The position numbers and the translations under genes are program-made. A stretch of 64,000 bases of DNA. It comes from Euryarchaeota archaeon UBA557. Lineage in GTDB: Archaea > Thermoplasmatota > Poseidoniia > Poseidoniales > Thalassarchaeaceae. Every line of letters begins with the position of its first letter. Position 1 is the first letter of the stretch. The stretch spans positions 124,001-188,000 of the forward strand of contig DARI01000002.1 in the NCBI GenBank assembly GCA_002503285.1, in the 5' to 3' direction. The notes beneath the pieces were generated by a model. The model did no database searches and was not told where the DNA came from. It worked only from the letters and a program-made list of their open reading frames with translations. Below are positions 1-8,089 of this stretch, piece by piece.

Positions 1-2
1 CA

Positions 3-389
3 ATACAAGGAGTTCACCTTCAAGGAGCAATATTAAAACCAAATATGATTTTACCTGGAATTAGTAGTTCAGAAAAAATAACAAGAGAAGAAGTTGCAAA
101 CTTAACAGTGAAGTGCCTAATTGAGAATGTTCCGGAAGAGATTGCAGGAATTGCTTTTCTTTCAGGTGGACAATCTGATGAAGATGCAACAGCGCATCTC
201 AATATAATGAATAAAATGAATGATGAATATCCTTGGGAATTATCATATTCTTACGGCAGAGCATTACAGGCTGCTGCATTAAAGGAATGGGCAGAAGGGA
301 CTCCCTTATCTAGTCAAGAGGCTTTTCTCAAGAGGGCTTTTATGAATCATAAAGCTAGAACTGGCGAATGGAATCCGGAACTAGAATAA
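3..389 (+). CDS. Class I fructose-bisphosphate aldolase, C-terminal part (cut by window edge)
   Basis: The reading frame is open from base 3, so the 5' part lies outside the window. The segment holds the Schiff-base lysine motif ILKPNM at its start (compare LLKPNM in animal and plant aldolase), then the phosphate-binding block with LSGGQSDEDATAHLN and the SYGRALQAAALKEW motif. The enzyme interconverts fructose-1,6-bisphosphate with DHAP and glyceraldehyde-3-phosphate in the cytoplasm. It belongs to the classical class I family of eukaryotes and some bacteria, not the DhnA-type usual in archaea. Family identity is secure from these motifs; the full length cannot be judged. Confidence 0.93.
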   Translation: MQGVHLQGAILKPNMILPGISSSEKITREEVANLTVKCLIENVPEEIAGIAFLSGGQSDEDATAHLNIMNKMNDEYPWELSYSYGRALQAAALKEWAEGTPLSSQEAFLKRAFMNHKARTGEWNPELE

Positions 390-391
390 TC

Positions 392-667
392 TCATATATT
401 ATTTTCAGATTCCAAAGTACCAGGCCTTAATTGCCAGACACATATCTCGTATCTACCAGACAATGCTCCACCTCTTTTAGTAGTTGCAATTTTAAGAATA
501 TCTTTATCCTTGGATAAAACATTTCCAAGTTGTTGGGGAGTAGTTCCATGCCTCATAGTAGAATTAACGTGTTCTAAAATTTCAGTAGTATTTGCTTCCC
601 CTCTTAAATCTAAAAATTTTTTTATTTTTTGTCTTAATCTTGTTGTTCTCATATCCTTAAACTCCAT
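392..667 (-). CDS. Small winged-helix-like protein, paralogue of its neighbour
   Basis: A 91-residue, basic protein of unknown function. The N-terminal half reads like a helix-turn-helix (RQKIKKFLDLRGEANTTEIL), followed by a recognition-helix-like segment and a beta-wing with a tyrosine and tryptophan near the end (Y-x5-W). The same order of residues appears in the gene just upstream (673-933), which suggests a tandem duplication. The two lie on the same strand with 5 bases between them and are probably cotranscribed. DNA binding is inference from the fold pattern. Confidence 0.6.
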   Translation of the reverse strand: MEFKDMRTTRLRQKIKKFLDLRGEANTTEILEHVNSTMRHGTTPQQLGNVLSKDKDILKIATTKRGGALSGRYEICVWQLRPGTLESENNI

Positions 668-672
668 TCAAA

Positions 673-933
673 CTAATTAATTTCTGACTTCCGTCCGTGA
701 TGGTCAGTCCAATCCATCGTGGCCCACTCTGACAGCGAGTACGATGGATCTATGACGCCGCTGTTGCGTACTTCGCCAATACGGACAATAAATTCATCGG
801 CTTCGAGAAATTTTGCTAAATCCAAATTCAGAGAAATATTCATTTGAGATAACCAAGATGAAATTTCTACAGTATTCCTTGGCTTATTATTTAAGAAATT
901 TCTAATACTCTTACGTACAATTTCTATTTCCAC
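673..933 (-). CDS. Small winged-helix-like protein, paralogue of its neighbour
   Basis: An 86-residue protein with the pattern R-x-I-x-x-FL, NTxEIxxxL, a middle helix, then I-x-R-I and a C-terminal Y-x5-W, matching the 392-667 protein position by position although overall identity is low. It is the first gene of the pair and faces the large HTH gene at 1191 across a shared 257-base promoter region. The 3' third (about 690-790) is clearly richer in GC than the surroundings and holds a 9-base perfect inverted repeat (712-720 / 741-749). No known function. Confidence 0.6.
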   Translation of the reverse strand: MEIEIVRKSIRNFLNNKPRNTVEISSWLSQMNISLNLDLAKFLEADEFIVRIGEVRNSGVIDPSYSLSEWATMDWTDHHGRKSEIN

Positions 934-1022
934 AATGACTGCCTACCTTAGTGATATAGTCCGCCTAAACTTATCATGTTACTCAGGAGAGCGGGGGGTA
1001 ATATAATGCTTCTGTATATTAT

Positions 1023-1190
1023 TACTATTGGTAGTTACATTATGTTGTGAAAAATGTAGTATATTTAAGATGTTTAAACTTCATAATTAAATAGCCGTAA
1101 GATTTCCATGAGAAACACTTAACTTAATGTAACTATAATAGTAAATTTTATACACATAATTGATTTAGATTTATTCAGAGGAGTAATTTA
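1023..1190 (+). promoter_or_regulatory. Divergent promoter region with long inverted repeat, TATA box and SD
   Basis: The 257-base gap between two divergent genes carries an inverted repeat: TAGTTACATTA at 1032-1042 and TAATGTAACTA at 1125-1135 match perfectly over 11 bases, and the arms extend (TACTATT at 1023-1029, TAATAGTA at 1136-1143) with a one-base offset. The right arm ends three bases before a TATA-like element TTTTATAC (1147-1154). A Shine-Dalgarno AGAGGAG (1177-1183) precedes the GTG start at 1191. The layout fits an operator read by a regulator, possibly one of the HTH proteins beside it. Confidence 0.5.
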
Positions 1191-3740
1191 GTGTCAAATC
1201 ATTTCGGTAACATCTCAACAGGAGATGAAATAATTACACCAAAAAGTATCAGAAGTAAGCATCGTTTAAGATTGATGATTAGGCTTTCTGAAAAAGAAGA
1301 AACAGTTAGTAAATTGGCAGATTTAGTAGATTTAAGGGTACCTCATGCTTCCGCCGAAATAAGAAAAATGCGAGATGAAGGGCTTGTTTCCAGTGACTTG
1401 ATTACTGGCACAAGAGGTGCTAAGATTAGTTTAACTCCATCAGGTTGGAATTCACTATATTCTGATGAATGGGATAGGGCATTGATAGCCTTACCATTAC
1501 CTAAAGATAGTAAAAAATATAGCATAATTTATAGAGAAGGAACTGACATTCTTTTTACATTTCTAAGTCGGCCGAAAACTCCTATGATTATGATCCCAGA
1601 TAGATTACCTGATTCCAGTGGAAACGAGGGGGCGCTATGGCACTGGGCTACACTAAATGAAGGTAGTTTACGTTGGTTTAATTTGGATACTATGCAAATA
1701 AGTAATGTAGAACCTAAAAATCTAAATCCTGAGAGCATTGATTCCTACATTGAGAAGCCACAGATAATAGGAATAATCAGAGGAAAAATATTGAATGATA
1801 AAGTGACAATAGCATCGTCCATGGGAAAATGGTTTAATCATCCTAAGGAAAAGCCAAGATCACCCCTTACAGAGAGTTCCTATCATCGGGGCATTTGGAC
1901 ACTTGGAGAATGTCACAGCATGATTCCAAGAATCAGGCCAAAGGAGCCAATTGTTGGAATTTTAACAGACAGTCTGTATAAGTCGATGTTACTAAGAACA
2001 GCAAAACCAAATGCGTTATTGATTGGAGATTTAAGGGGCTTAGAACCAGAGGATACAACGTATCCCCTGGATTCACTTGACTATTGGATAGAGTTTTCTC
2101 ATCCTAGGATATCTATCCAAGAACGAAAAAAGAGGCTTGTTGGCTTAAAAGATAAAATAACAAAAAATAGACGTATTAGAGTTTCAGATTCAACATGGAG
2201 AAAATTCAGGAATGATTGGGGAGTTAGTAATTTCTCTAAGGATGAATATTCTAAGAATATAGATGTGAGAGGAATAAAGAAAAATTCAATTGAATCTCTA
2301 ATTAATTGGTCAATAAAACATGAAAGTAAAATGCCCTTAGTTCTCGATATAAAAATAGATTTATCGGAAAGAACTTTATCATTAATAGAATCACATCCAA
2401 ATGTAAGGTTAATAATAATAGAAAAACAAATATCCCAATTTGAAAGCTATGATAAGTTAGATATTGGCCAATTTAGGCCACTTCCTTGGTTAAATTATTC
2501 AACTAAAGAGGGCGAAATTCCATTAAAATTAATAGAAAGTAAATATCAAAGTAATCAGAATGATATGATAGATAAAATTTCGATTACGCCTTGGAAAATA
2601 ATGGGTATCGACATTAAAAATGAATTTATTCCGCTGGACTTAGATGATGAATATTTTTCTATAATTAAATCATCTATTTCTCAGTATCCACTTGGCGATG
2701 AAGAATGGGCAAATCAAGTAGAAGCAAGATATCCATTGGCATCTTGGATATCATCTCCACCAATAATGAGATGGCCGAGATGGCAACGATTGAGGAATAG
2801 GCTTGATCCGGAATGGTTAGCACTACTTGATTTAAACTATTTACCAATTGAAAAGGTTATTGAAGTTGCCAATGAAGCGCCGTCTTCTGTATTAAAAATT
2901 CTTTCAGAAGCAATGAAAAAAAAATTAAGAGATGATCCGGACATTTTTCTCAGATCAAGGCCCGCAATTGATTCCATAGATGCATCAAAAGGAGTATCAT
3001 GGTTAGCGGCACAATTCCTTGCTAACGCTGCTTGGATGCCAGATTCAATGCATGAAGATATGAGAGGTTGGGCAATAAATGCATGGATAGTGAATCCCCC
3101 TCTTAATTCACTTCCAGCAATCAAGGGAATTTATTGGCTTTATATGAGGAAATTTCAACAGAGGAGTACTGTGGATCAAATAATGATCAAATTGAAAAAT
3201 AAAAATCTAACACTTGATCCAAATAATGAATTTAAGATATGGTCTAATATGATAGACTTAATATTAGAAGATAAGAAATTAAGTAGAGAAGATTTGACAT
3301 TAATACTCTTTGAAATGCCAATTGATTGGTGGGCAATCGTATCTCATAAGTTATTAAAAGAAGCGTTGAATAATGATAAAATGAAATGGATGTTAAAGAT
3401 GGATTTACCTTGGTCTGCACTAATTTTGAGGCCAGAGGGTGAAACAAATAATACTCCTGGAGTTTCTGCTATGCTGCATCCAGGATGTGACTATTCAATA
3501 ATAAAGGATTTGACTAAGGAAAAAAATAATTTTGAAAGTGATTCAATTATTGACTTATATGATGCATTAGATTGCTCAATTAACAACATTACCCCAAAAA
3601 GGGGTAGGTCCCATGAATTAGTAGGTTGGTTAGCTCAACCGATAGAGAGATGGCCAAATTTTTCAAAACATGAGGTATCAAATGGAAATTCAGAAATTAT
3701 GAATAGATTAATCATAAGAAGTTCTGGATTTAATAAATAA
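1191..3740 (+). CDS. Large HTH-domain protein of unknown function (849 aa)
   Basis: Starts at GTG behind AGAGGAG with 7-base spacing. Residues about 25-85 form a MarR/ArsR-like winged helix-turn-helix (LADLVDLRVPHASAEIRKM, then a wing ending in LTPSGW). The remaining 760 residues show no catalytic motif I know. They are rich in Trp and Ile and have a repeated-helix look in the second half. There is no signal peptide or clear membrane segment. The gene stands alone, preceded by an operator-like inverted repeat and followed by the unassigned RNA region. I infer a cytoplasmic DNA-binding or sensor protein; the bulk is unexplained. Confidence 0.8.
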   Translation: MSNHFGNISTGDEIITPKSIRSKHRLRLMIRLSEKEETVSKLADLVDLRVPHASAEIRKMRDEGLVSSDLITGTRGAKISLTPSGWNSLYSDEWDRALIALPLPKDSKKYSIIYREGTDILFTFLSRPKTPMIMIPDRLPDSSGNEGALWHWATLNEGSLRWFNLDTMQISNVEPKNLNPESIDSYIEKPQIIGIIRGKILNDKVTIASSMGKWFNHPKEKPRSPLTESSYHRGIWTLGECHSMIPRIRPKEPIVGILTDSLYKSMLLRTAKPNALLIGDLRGLEPEDTTYPLDSLDYWIEFSHPRISIQERKKRLVGLKDKITKNRRIRVSDSTWRKFRNDWGVSNFSKDEYSKNIDVRGIKKNSIESLINWSIKHESKMPLVLDIKIDLSERTLSLIESHPNVRLIIIEKQISQFESYDKLDIGQFRPLPWLNYSTKEGEIPLKLIESKYQSNQNDMIDKISITPWKIMGIDIKNEFIPLDLDDEYFSIIKSSISQYPLGDEEWANQVEARYPLASWISSPPIMRWPRWQRLRNRLDPEWLALLDLNYLPIEKVIEVANEAPSSVLKILSEAMKKKLRDDPDIFLRSRPAIDSIDASKGVSWLAAQFLANAAWMPDSMHEDMRGWAINAWIVNPPLNSLPAIKGIYWLYMRKFQQRSTVDQIMIKLKNKNLTLDPNNEFKIWSNMIDLILEDKKLSREDLTLILFEMPIDWWAIVSHKLLKEALNNDKMKWMLKMDLPWSALILRPEGETNNTPGVSAMLHPGCDYSIIKDLTKEKNNFESDSIIDLYDALDCSINNITPKRGRSHELVGWLAQPIERWPNFSKHEVSNGNSEIMNRLIIRSSGFNK

Positions 3741-3741
3741 T

Positions 3742-3750
3742 GTATAAAAT
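3742..3750 (+). promoter_or_regulatory. TATA box before the GC-rich RNA region
   Basis: GTATAAAAT lies just after the stop codon of the upstream gene and about 25-28 bases before the point where base composition rises sharply (near 3768-3772). This is the spacing expected between an archaeal TATA box and a transcription start. It favours transcription of the following element on the plus strand. Confidence 0.5.
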
Positions 3751-3767
3751 TATCAAAATAACGTAAA

Positions 3768-4078
3768 ACGAACCGAGATGTTCTTCAAGTACATGCATGG
3801 GCCTTAATTTGCCCAAGCGGCAACACCGTAACGACGAAGTCACCACGCCGGAGACTTAGGATGATTTACGGTACCACGTTATGGGAAACCATTTGTCGAA
3901 GACCACGATGACCTAACGGGATGATTTGTGGCGCAAAACAAGTGGCCGGATTGTGAAAAGGTCCCCAGAGGACTGAAAGGAATGAATCAAGGGACTACCA
4001 CACAGTTCGACAGACGTCCCGGGGTGGGTCAGGCGCCAGAGCCAACGCAATGAAGGTGACCGTTACACCCCGGGGTAC
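3768..4078 (+). ncRNA. Unassigned structured non-coding RNA candidate (about 310 nt)
   Basis: This stretch has no reading frame of note and is far richer in G and C than its AT-rich neighbours, the usual mark of a structural RNA in a low-GC genome. Helices visible by eye: 3798-3802/3811-3815; a GAAA tetraloop hairpin at 3881-3892; 3961-3964/3970-3973; 3991-3995/4016-4020. Two larger, mutually exclusive foldings compete for the 3' end: a long-range pairing of 3828-3833 with 4061-4066 and 3839-3844 with 4055-4060 (12 pairs, 5-base bulge), or a local arm 4021-4031 with 4057-4071. GGATGATTT occurs twice (3859, 3919). I looked for the SRP RNA helix-8 motif and RNase P conserved regions on both strands and did not find them. 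The strand is inferred from the TATA box at 3742. Confidence 0.55.
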
Positions 4079-4106
4079 ATAAAATAAAAAAATCTGTAGG
4101 AATTAT

Positions 4107-5150
4107 ATGCATAAAGTTGGCCTAATCGGCGGTACATTTGATAGATTTCATTTAGGCCACAAGAAGTTAATAAATGATGCATTATTAAAATGTATGAAAT
4201 TGGAGATATGGATAATTTCTGATGAGATTGCAAAAAAAAATAATCCAGCAACTAACTCTTGGATAATTCGCAGAGATGAAATTATAGATAATTTAGATTA
4301 TGAACAAATAGAAAAAATTAAGTTTGGCATTTTAAATGATAATCATGGCCCAGCTCCAACTCATATTGAGGCAACAGCAATAATATGCTCTAGCGAGACA
4401 ATAAAAATTTGTCTTGAAATTAATGAAATTAGATTAAAGAATTCATTAAAAAAACTAGAAATCATAGAAATAGGACATGTCAAGGCATGGGATAATTTAC
4501 CAATTTCTAGTACAAGAATAAGGAATGGAGAAATTAACAGAGAGGGTGAACCTTGGAATGTAGATATAAATATAAATAATAAAATATCAATTTGGGACTC
4601 AGAAATTTTGTATATAACAGATGAAGTTATCAGGGATTTAAAGAAACCATTTGGAGAATTAATTTCCGGTCCAGAAAAAAAACCCGAATATGCCATGGGA
4701 ATTGCAATAAATAAATATCGAAATGAGAATGTACCATTAATAGCAGTTGGAGACGTATCTGTACTAACTCTTGAAAAATTAAATTATCCTCCCGACATAG
4801 CGTTAATTGATGGTAAAACAAAGAGAAAAATATGGACAGAATCAGGGGAAATAAATTTTAATAATTATGATGAAATAATTAAATGCGATAATTTGGCTGG
4901 AGAATTGACGCCCGCGCTATTTAATGCATGTAAAAAATCAATAAATTCATGGCTAATTAATAAGAATACAACATTGATATCAATAGATGGAGAGGAAGAT
5001 TTAGCGCCTTTAATAATTCACCTATTAGCGCCGTTGGGCACAGTAGTAATATATGGGCAACCAAATAAAGGAATTGTTGTAAGATTAACAGAAGAAGAAA
5101 CGAAAAGAAGATGCAAAATGATAATAGAAAAATTTGATCTTAAAGAATAA
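4107..5150 (+). CDS. Fused phosphopantetheine adenylyltransferase / GTP-dependent dephospho-CoA kinase
   Basis: Two archaeal CoA-synthesis enzymes in one 347-residue chain. Residues 1 to about 150 are an archaeal-type PPAT nucleotidyltransferase with GTFDRFHLGHKKLI (T/HxGH motif) and ISSTRIRNGEI. Residues about 180-345 match DUF359, the GTP-dependent dephospho-CoA kinase, with GPEKKPEYAMGIAI, the VGDVSVLTL block and the C-terminal YGQPNKGIVV region. Together they convert 4'-phosphopantetheine to CoA, the last two steps. Each half has about the length of the stand-alone enzyme, so both are probably active. ketopantoate reductase (26267) and panB (59010) of the same pathway are elsewhere in the window. 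Confidence 0.88.
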   Translation: MHKVGLIGGTFDRFHLGHKKLINDALLKCMKLEIWIISDEIAKKNNPATNSWIIRRDEIIDNLDYEQIEKIKFGILNDNHGPAPTHIEATAIICSSETIKICLEINEIRLKNSLKKLEIIEIGHVKAWDNLPISSTRIRNGEINREGEPWNVDININNKISIWDSEILYITDEVIRDLKKPFGELISGPEKKPEYAMGIAINKYRNENVPLIAVGDVSVLTLEKLNYPPDIALIDGKTKRKIWTESGEINFNNYDEIIKCDNLAGELTPALFNACKKSINSWLINKNTTLISIDGEEDLAPLIIHLLAPLGTVVIYGQPNKGIVVRLTEEETKRRCKMIIEKFDLKE

Positions 5151-5693
5151 CTAATTTTTTGAACTATCCAAAATGAAAATTCCTATTCCAAATGAAATAA
5201 ATGTAATCATTACTGAATAAACTCCAGGATCTATCCAAGTATTATAATTGATACTCCATACAAGATAAAAAATAATTCCAATGGTTATTAACCAACTTGA
5301 TGTAAACTTGAGTATACCTTTTTCTAATGTTGTTAGATTATTAAAAAATGATTTTATTTTACCTTGAACGAATATCGAAATATCTTCATCATCGCCTTTT
5401 GGCCTCTTTGCAACAGATTTTTTTATGCTCAAAAAACCAATAATGAAAAGAGATACTGCTAATCCCAAAAATATAAAATCATCGATAACCATATCAGAAC
5501 TGATAGTATTAGAATCTCGAGATTTTAATATAAATCCTGACCATAAGGCCTTTCTACCTGGAGAATAAGCACCTATAGAAAGATTCACGATAGATAGGAT
5601 TATTCCCCATGAGCCAATAGCAACTGCAGACACCGATAGAGGCATGCTGGGCCCCTTCAAGGAAGATTTCCATTCAATAGCATCGCCTTTCAT
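5151..5693 (-). CDS. Small membrane protein of unknown function
   Basis: A 180-residue protein with four hydrophobic segments (about residues 20-42, 72-92, 130-150 and 158-176), arranged as two hairpins around a polar central loop rich in Lys and Asp. No family motif recognised. Its stop codon abuts the end of the convergent PPAT-DPCK gene, and it lies downstream of the orc1 gene on the same strand with 54 bases between them, so it may share that transcript. Confidence 0.65.
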   Translation of the reverse strand: MKGDAIEWKSSLKGPSMPLSVSAVAIGSWGIILSIVNLSIGAYSPGRKALWSGFILKSRDSNTISSDMVIDDFIFLGLAVSLFIIGFLSIKKSVAKRPKGDDEDISIFVQGKIKSFFNNLTTLEKGILKFTSSWLITIGIIFYLVWSINYNTWIDPGVYSVMITFISFGIGIFILDSSKN

Positions 5694-5747
5694 TACTCTG
5701 TGCGAATTGCTTTCGTGGTATAATGATTATCGAGAAATGAGGAGGGG

Positions 5748-6986
5748 CTACAACTGGGATTGTAATTTATATTTACCCAAAGCTGCCTCATTTACTAATG
5801 GCTCATTATCACTCATCAATGATATTGCATCTATTGCTTTGGGTATTGCAGAGTTAACCTGTTTACTTCTTCCTCCGCGTCCTTTACTAACATTCCTAGC
5901 AATTATCAATCCTAATGTATCAAGTTCATTTAATAATGTTGAAACACGACGGGTTGTGAGAGCTTCTACTTGTATCTTTATACAGGCATCGGAGTAAGTC
6001 CTATAGATATCTCCCGTAGATATATTTCTCAAACCATTTTGTTCATTGATACATATGGAAAAAAGTACTAGTTTTTGATGAAGAGGGAGTGTCTTCAATA
6101 CTGGAGTGACTTGATCATATTCAAGTTGGCTTTGAGCCATCTTTACATGCCGTGTATCTACCTTATTTTGTGCACTTTGTTCGGCTTTTTGGACTGAAAT
6201 TCGTAATAAGTCTAGCGCCCTGCGGGCATCGCCATGTTCTTGTGCGGCTAAAGCTGCGCAAAGACCAACTACTCCTGTTTTGAGTACTTCTCCTTTTAGT
6301 CCTGTTTCTACCCTTTCAATGAGAATATTTTCAATTTCTAATGCCCCATATGGATGAAAGACAATATCCTCTTGGCTTAATCTTGAAGTTACTCTTGGAT
6401 CTAGTTGTTGTGTGAAATTTAAATCATTACTTATTCCTATCATGCAACATCTAGCATTTTTTAACCTAGTATTAAGATTTGTAAGATTATAAAGTAGGCT
6501 ATCGCCAGCCCTAGATACTAAGTTATCAATCTCATCAAGAACGATAATATGGACTCCTCCAGTTCTGTCCATACGGCGGATTAAAGTTTCTAGTACTCGA
6601 TCCGTCGGCCAGCCAGTAAAAGGTATTACTTGGTCGCCACGTTCATAAATTTGAGATGCCATATTTTGGATGACTCTATATTTAGTATCTACACTTCTGC
6701 AGTTTATTTCATAAGTACTGACATTCTGATTTAGTTCCAAACCCTTCTCTCTTAATTGATTTAGTACATATCTTGTAACAACAGTCTTCCCAGCACCAGG
6801 GACTCCATATAGTAACATATTCGAAGGTATATGGCCTTGCAATGCATCTACTAGATTTTTAACTAACGAATCTATTTCATGATCACGATGAGGGAGTCGG
6901 GAAGGTTCGAACCCATGATCGAATGCCTTTCTATCTGTAAACAGACTTTCCTGCCCGAGAATTTTTTCAAAAATATTCCCGTCCAA
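5748..6986 (-). CDS. Orc1/Cdc6 replication initiator
   Basis: AAA+ ATPase that recognises archaeal origins and loads the MCM helicase. Walker A GVPGAGKT is at residues 61-68, Walker B HIIVLDEID at 146-154, sensor-1 GISNDLN near 205, and the arginine-rich sensor-2 region GDARRALDLLR near 265. A C-terminal winged helix follows (about 320-400), giving the normal length of 412 residues. The start is TTG at 6986, giving MDGNIFEKIL, with only a weak upstream SD. Archaeal orc1 genes often sit beside an origin; the AT-rich gap upstream holds short inverted repeats (7022-7102). Confidence 0.95.
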   Translation of the reverse strand: MDGNIFEKILGQESLFTDRKAFDHGFEPSRLPHRDHEIDSLVKNLVDALQGHIPSNMLLYGVPGAGKTVVTRYVLNQLREKGLELNQNVSTYEINCRSVDTKYRVIQNMASQIYERGDQVIPFTGWPTDRVLETLIRRMDRTGGVHIIVLDEIDNLVSRAGDSLLYNLTNLNTRLKNARCCMIGISNDLNFTQQLDPRVTSRLSQEDIVFHPYGALEIENILIERVETGLKGEVLKTGVVGLCAALAAQEHGDARRALDLLRISVQKAEQSAQNKVDTRHVKMAQSQLEYDQVTPVLKTLPLHQKLVLFSICINEQNGLRNISTGDIYRTYSDACIKIQVEALTTRRVSTLLNELDTLGLIIARNVSKGRGGRSKQVNSAIPKAIDAISLMSDNEPLVNEAALGKYKLQSQL

Positions 6987-7021
6987 AATAAATCACAAAG
7001 CCATCACATTATATTACAGAG

Positions 7022-7102
7022 CACTTATTTTACTAACCTAGTAATTTGCGCGCATGCATATGTCTCCATGCCAATAAGTCAAAGATAATAAGTGTGACTT
7101 AT
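7022..7102. repeat. Cluster of AATAAGT-type inverted repeats upstream of orc1
   Basis: In the AT-rich gap between orc1 and the next gene, the core AATAAGT[C/G] or its complement occurs four times: CACTTATT at 7022-7029, AATAAGTC at 7073-7080, AATAAGTG at 7087-7094 and GACTTAT at 7096-7102. ATAAGTCA (7074-7081) and TGACTTAT (7095-7102) form a perfect 8-base inverted pair. These could be binding sites for Orc1 or another regulator. They do not match the ORB consensus as I know it. Confidence 0.4.
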
Positions 7103-7173
7103 GACTTTAATTTTGGACATAATTTTTGGGACATTTCAAGCAACATAATTTTAATGGCATTGAAATATATTTT

Positions 7174-7965
7174 TCAAATACTGCATATTTTAAATGTCCC
7201 ATCATCGAATATATCAAGAAAGTCTCCATCTTCTAATTGATGAATTGTTTTTGGTAATTTTGGAATTCCGAATTCTCCCTCTTTAGATTTCGAAGTTGCA
7301 TAATTATGTGTCACTAGTACGAGCTTATCGGGAAATTTTTGCGTAAATGAAATAATATCTGCAGGAGTGTGGTGATATGGAAAATTACCTATGTCCGGCA
7401 TTCCCATTTCCAAAATAATAACATCCGCATTTTTTGATCTTATGTCTATTTCTTCACATGGTCCTGAGTCGCCACAGTGTAGCAAAACAAAACCATTTTT
7501 ATGAATTAATTCATATCCATGAGGATCAGTTTCTGGAGTGTGGCAAACTGGAAATCGATTAAATTTCCAATCTGTATCCATAATTTGAGAGTTTTCTGAT
7601 TCATTCCAATTTATTGATTTATCAAAACTATCTTCAAGGCTCCCGGGAAAACCTATTTTGCAGAGATTTGTTAAAAAATTTTTCCCATTTGGCCTAAGGT
7701 AAATATTTAAATTATTATTTTTTTCATTTCTTAGTAGATATTTTCTTTCCAGTAAAATAAATGGAAATCCAAAAGTATGATCTGCGTGCCAGTGGGTAAA
7801 TAAAATATTATTTATTGATCCGGGATTGATACTTGCATTACGTAATTGATAGATTAAAGTTGGAGGGGCATCGATTGAAATACATTTATCAATTATTGCT
7901 AAAGCATGAAATCTCCCCTTAGGGGAAAATGCATTACCTGTGCCTAGGAAGTCAATGCGTGCCAT
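7174..7965 (-). CDS. Metallo-beta-lactamase-fold hydrolase (RNase Z-like)
   Basis: From the ATG at 7965 the protein opens with MARIDFLGTGNAF, the typical first strand of the RNase Z/arylsulfatase branch. The zinc motif HWHADH is at residues 58-63, with further metal ligands in VCHTPETDPHGYE and HCGDSG, and VTHNY near the end. The frame is open further upstream (starts at 8097 and 8115), but those would overlap the divergent diflavin reductase gene and the extra residues do not look like this family. It may cleave a phosphodiester or another ester; true tRNA 3' processing activity is not shown. Start uncertain. Confidence 0.82.
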   Translation of the reverse strand: MARIDFLGTGNAFSPKGRFHALAIIDKCISIDAPPTLIYQLRNASINPGSINNILFTHWHADHTFGFPFILLERKYLLRNEKNNNLNIYLRPNGKNFLTNLCKIGFPGSLEDSFDKSINWNESENSQIMDTDWKFNRFPVCHTPETDPHGYELIHKNGFVLLHCGDSGPCEEIDIRSKNADVIILEMGMPDIGNFPYHHTPADIISFTQKFPDKLVLVTHNYATSKSKEGEFGIPKLPKTIHQLEDGDFLDIFDDGTFKICSI

Positions 7966-8089
7966 AGTTCCGGATATGGGCGTATGACTTGACTTAATCG
8001 CATAGAATGTTGCATTGTGTCTAATCTTTTCTTGCATCCATTGATAAAGAGGTTTCAATTCGGGTGGATTACAAATCAGGGGTAATATA

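Noticed and set aside
3768..4078. Reading the GC-rich region as SRP RNA or RNase P RNA
   Set aside because: The SRP helix-8 motif (GGTCAGG with GGAA loop and AGCAGC) and the RNase P CR-I/CR-V motifs were sought on both strands; only a partial GGGTCAGG at 4026 resembles SRP and the rest does not follow.
5644..5997. Plus-strand open frame over the start of the 5151-5693 gene and end of orc1
   Set aside because: It lies antisense to two genes, one of them certain, and has no SD or family match; a shadow frame.
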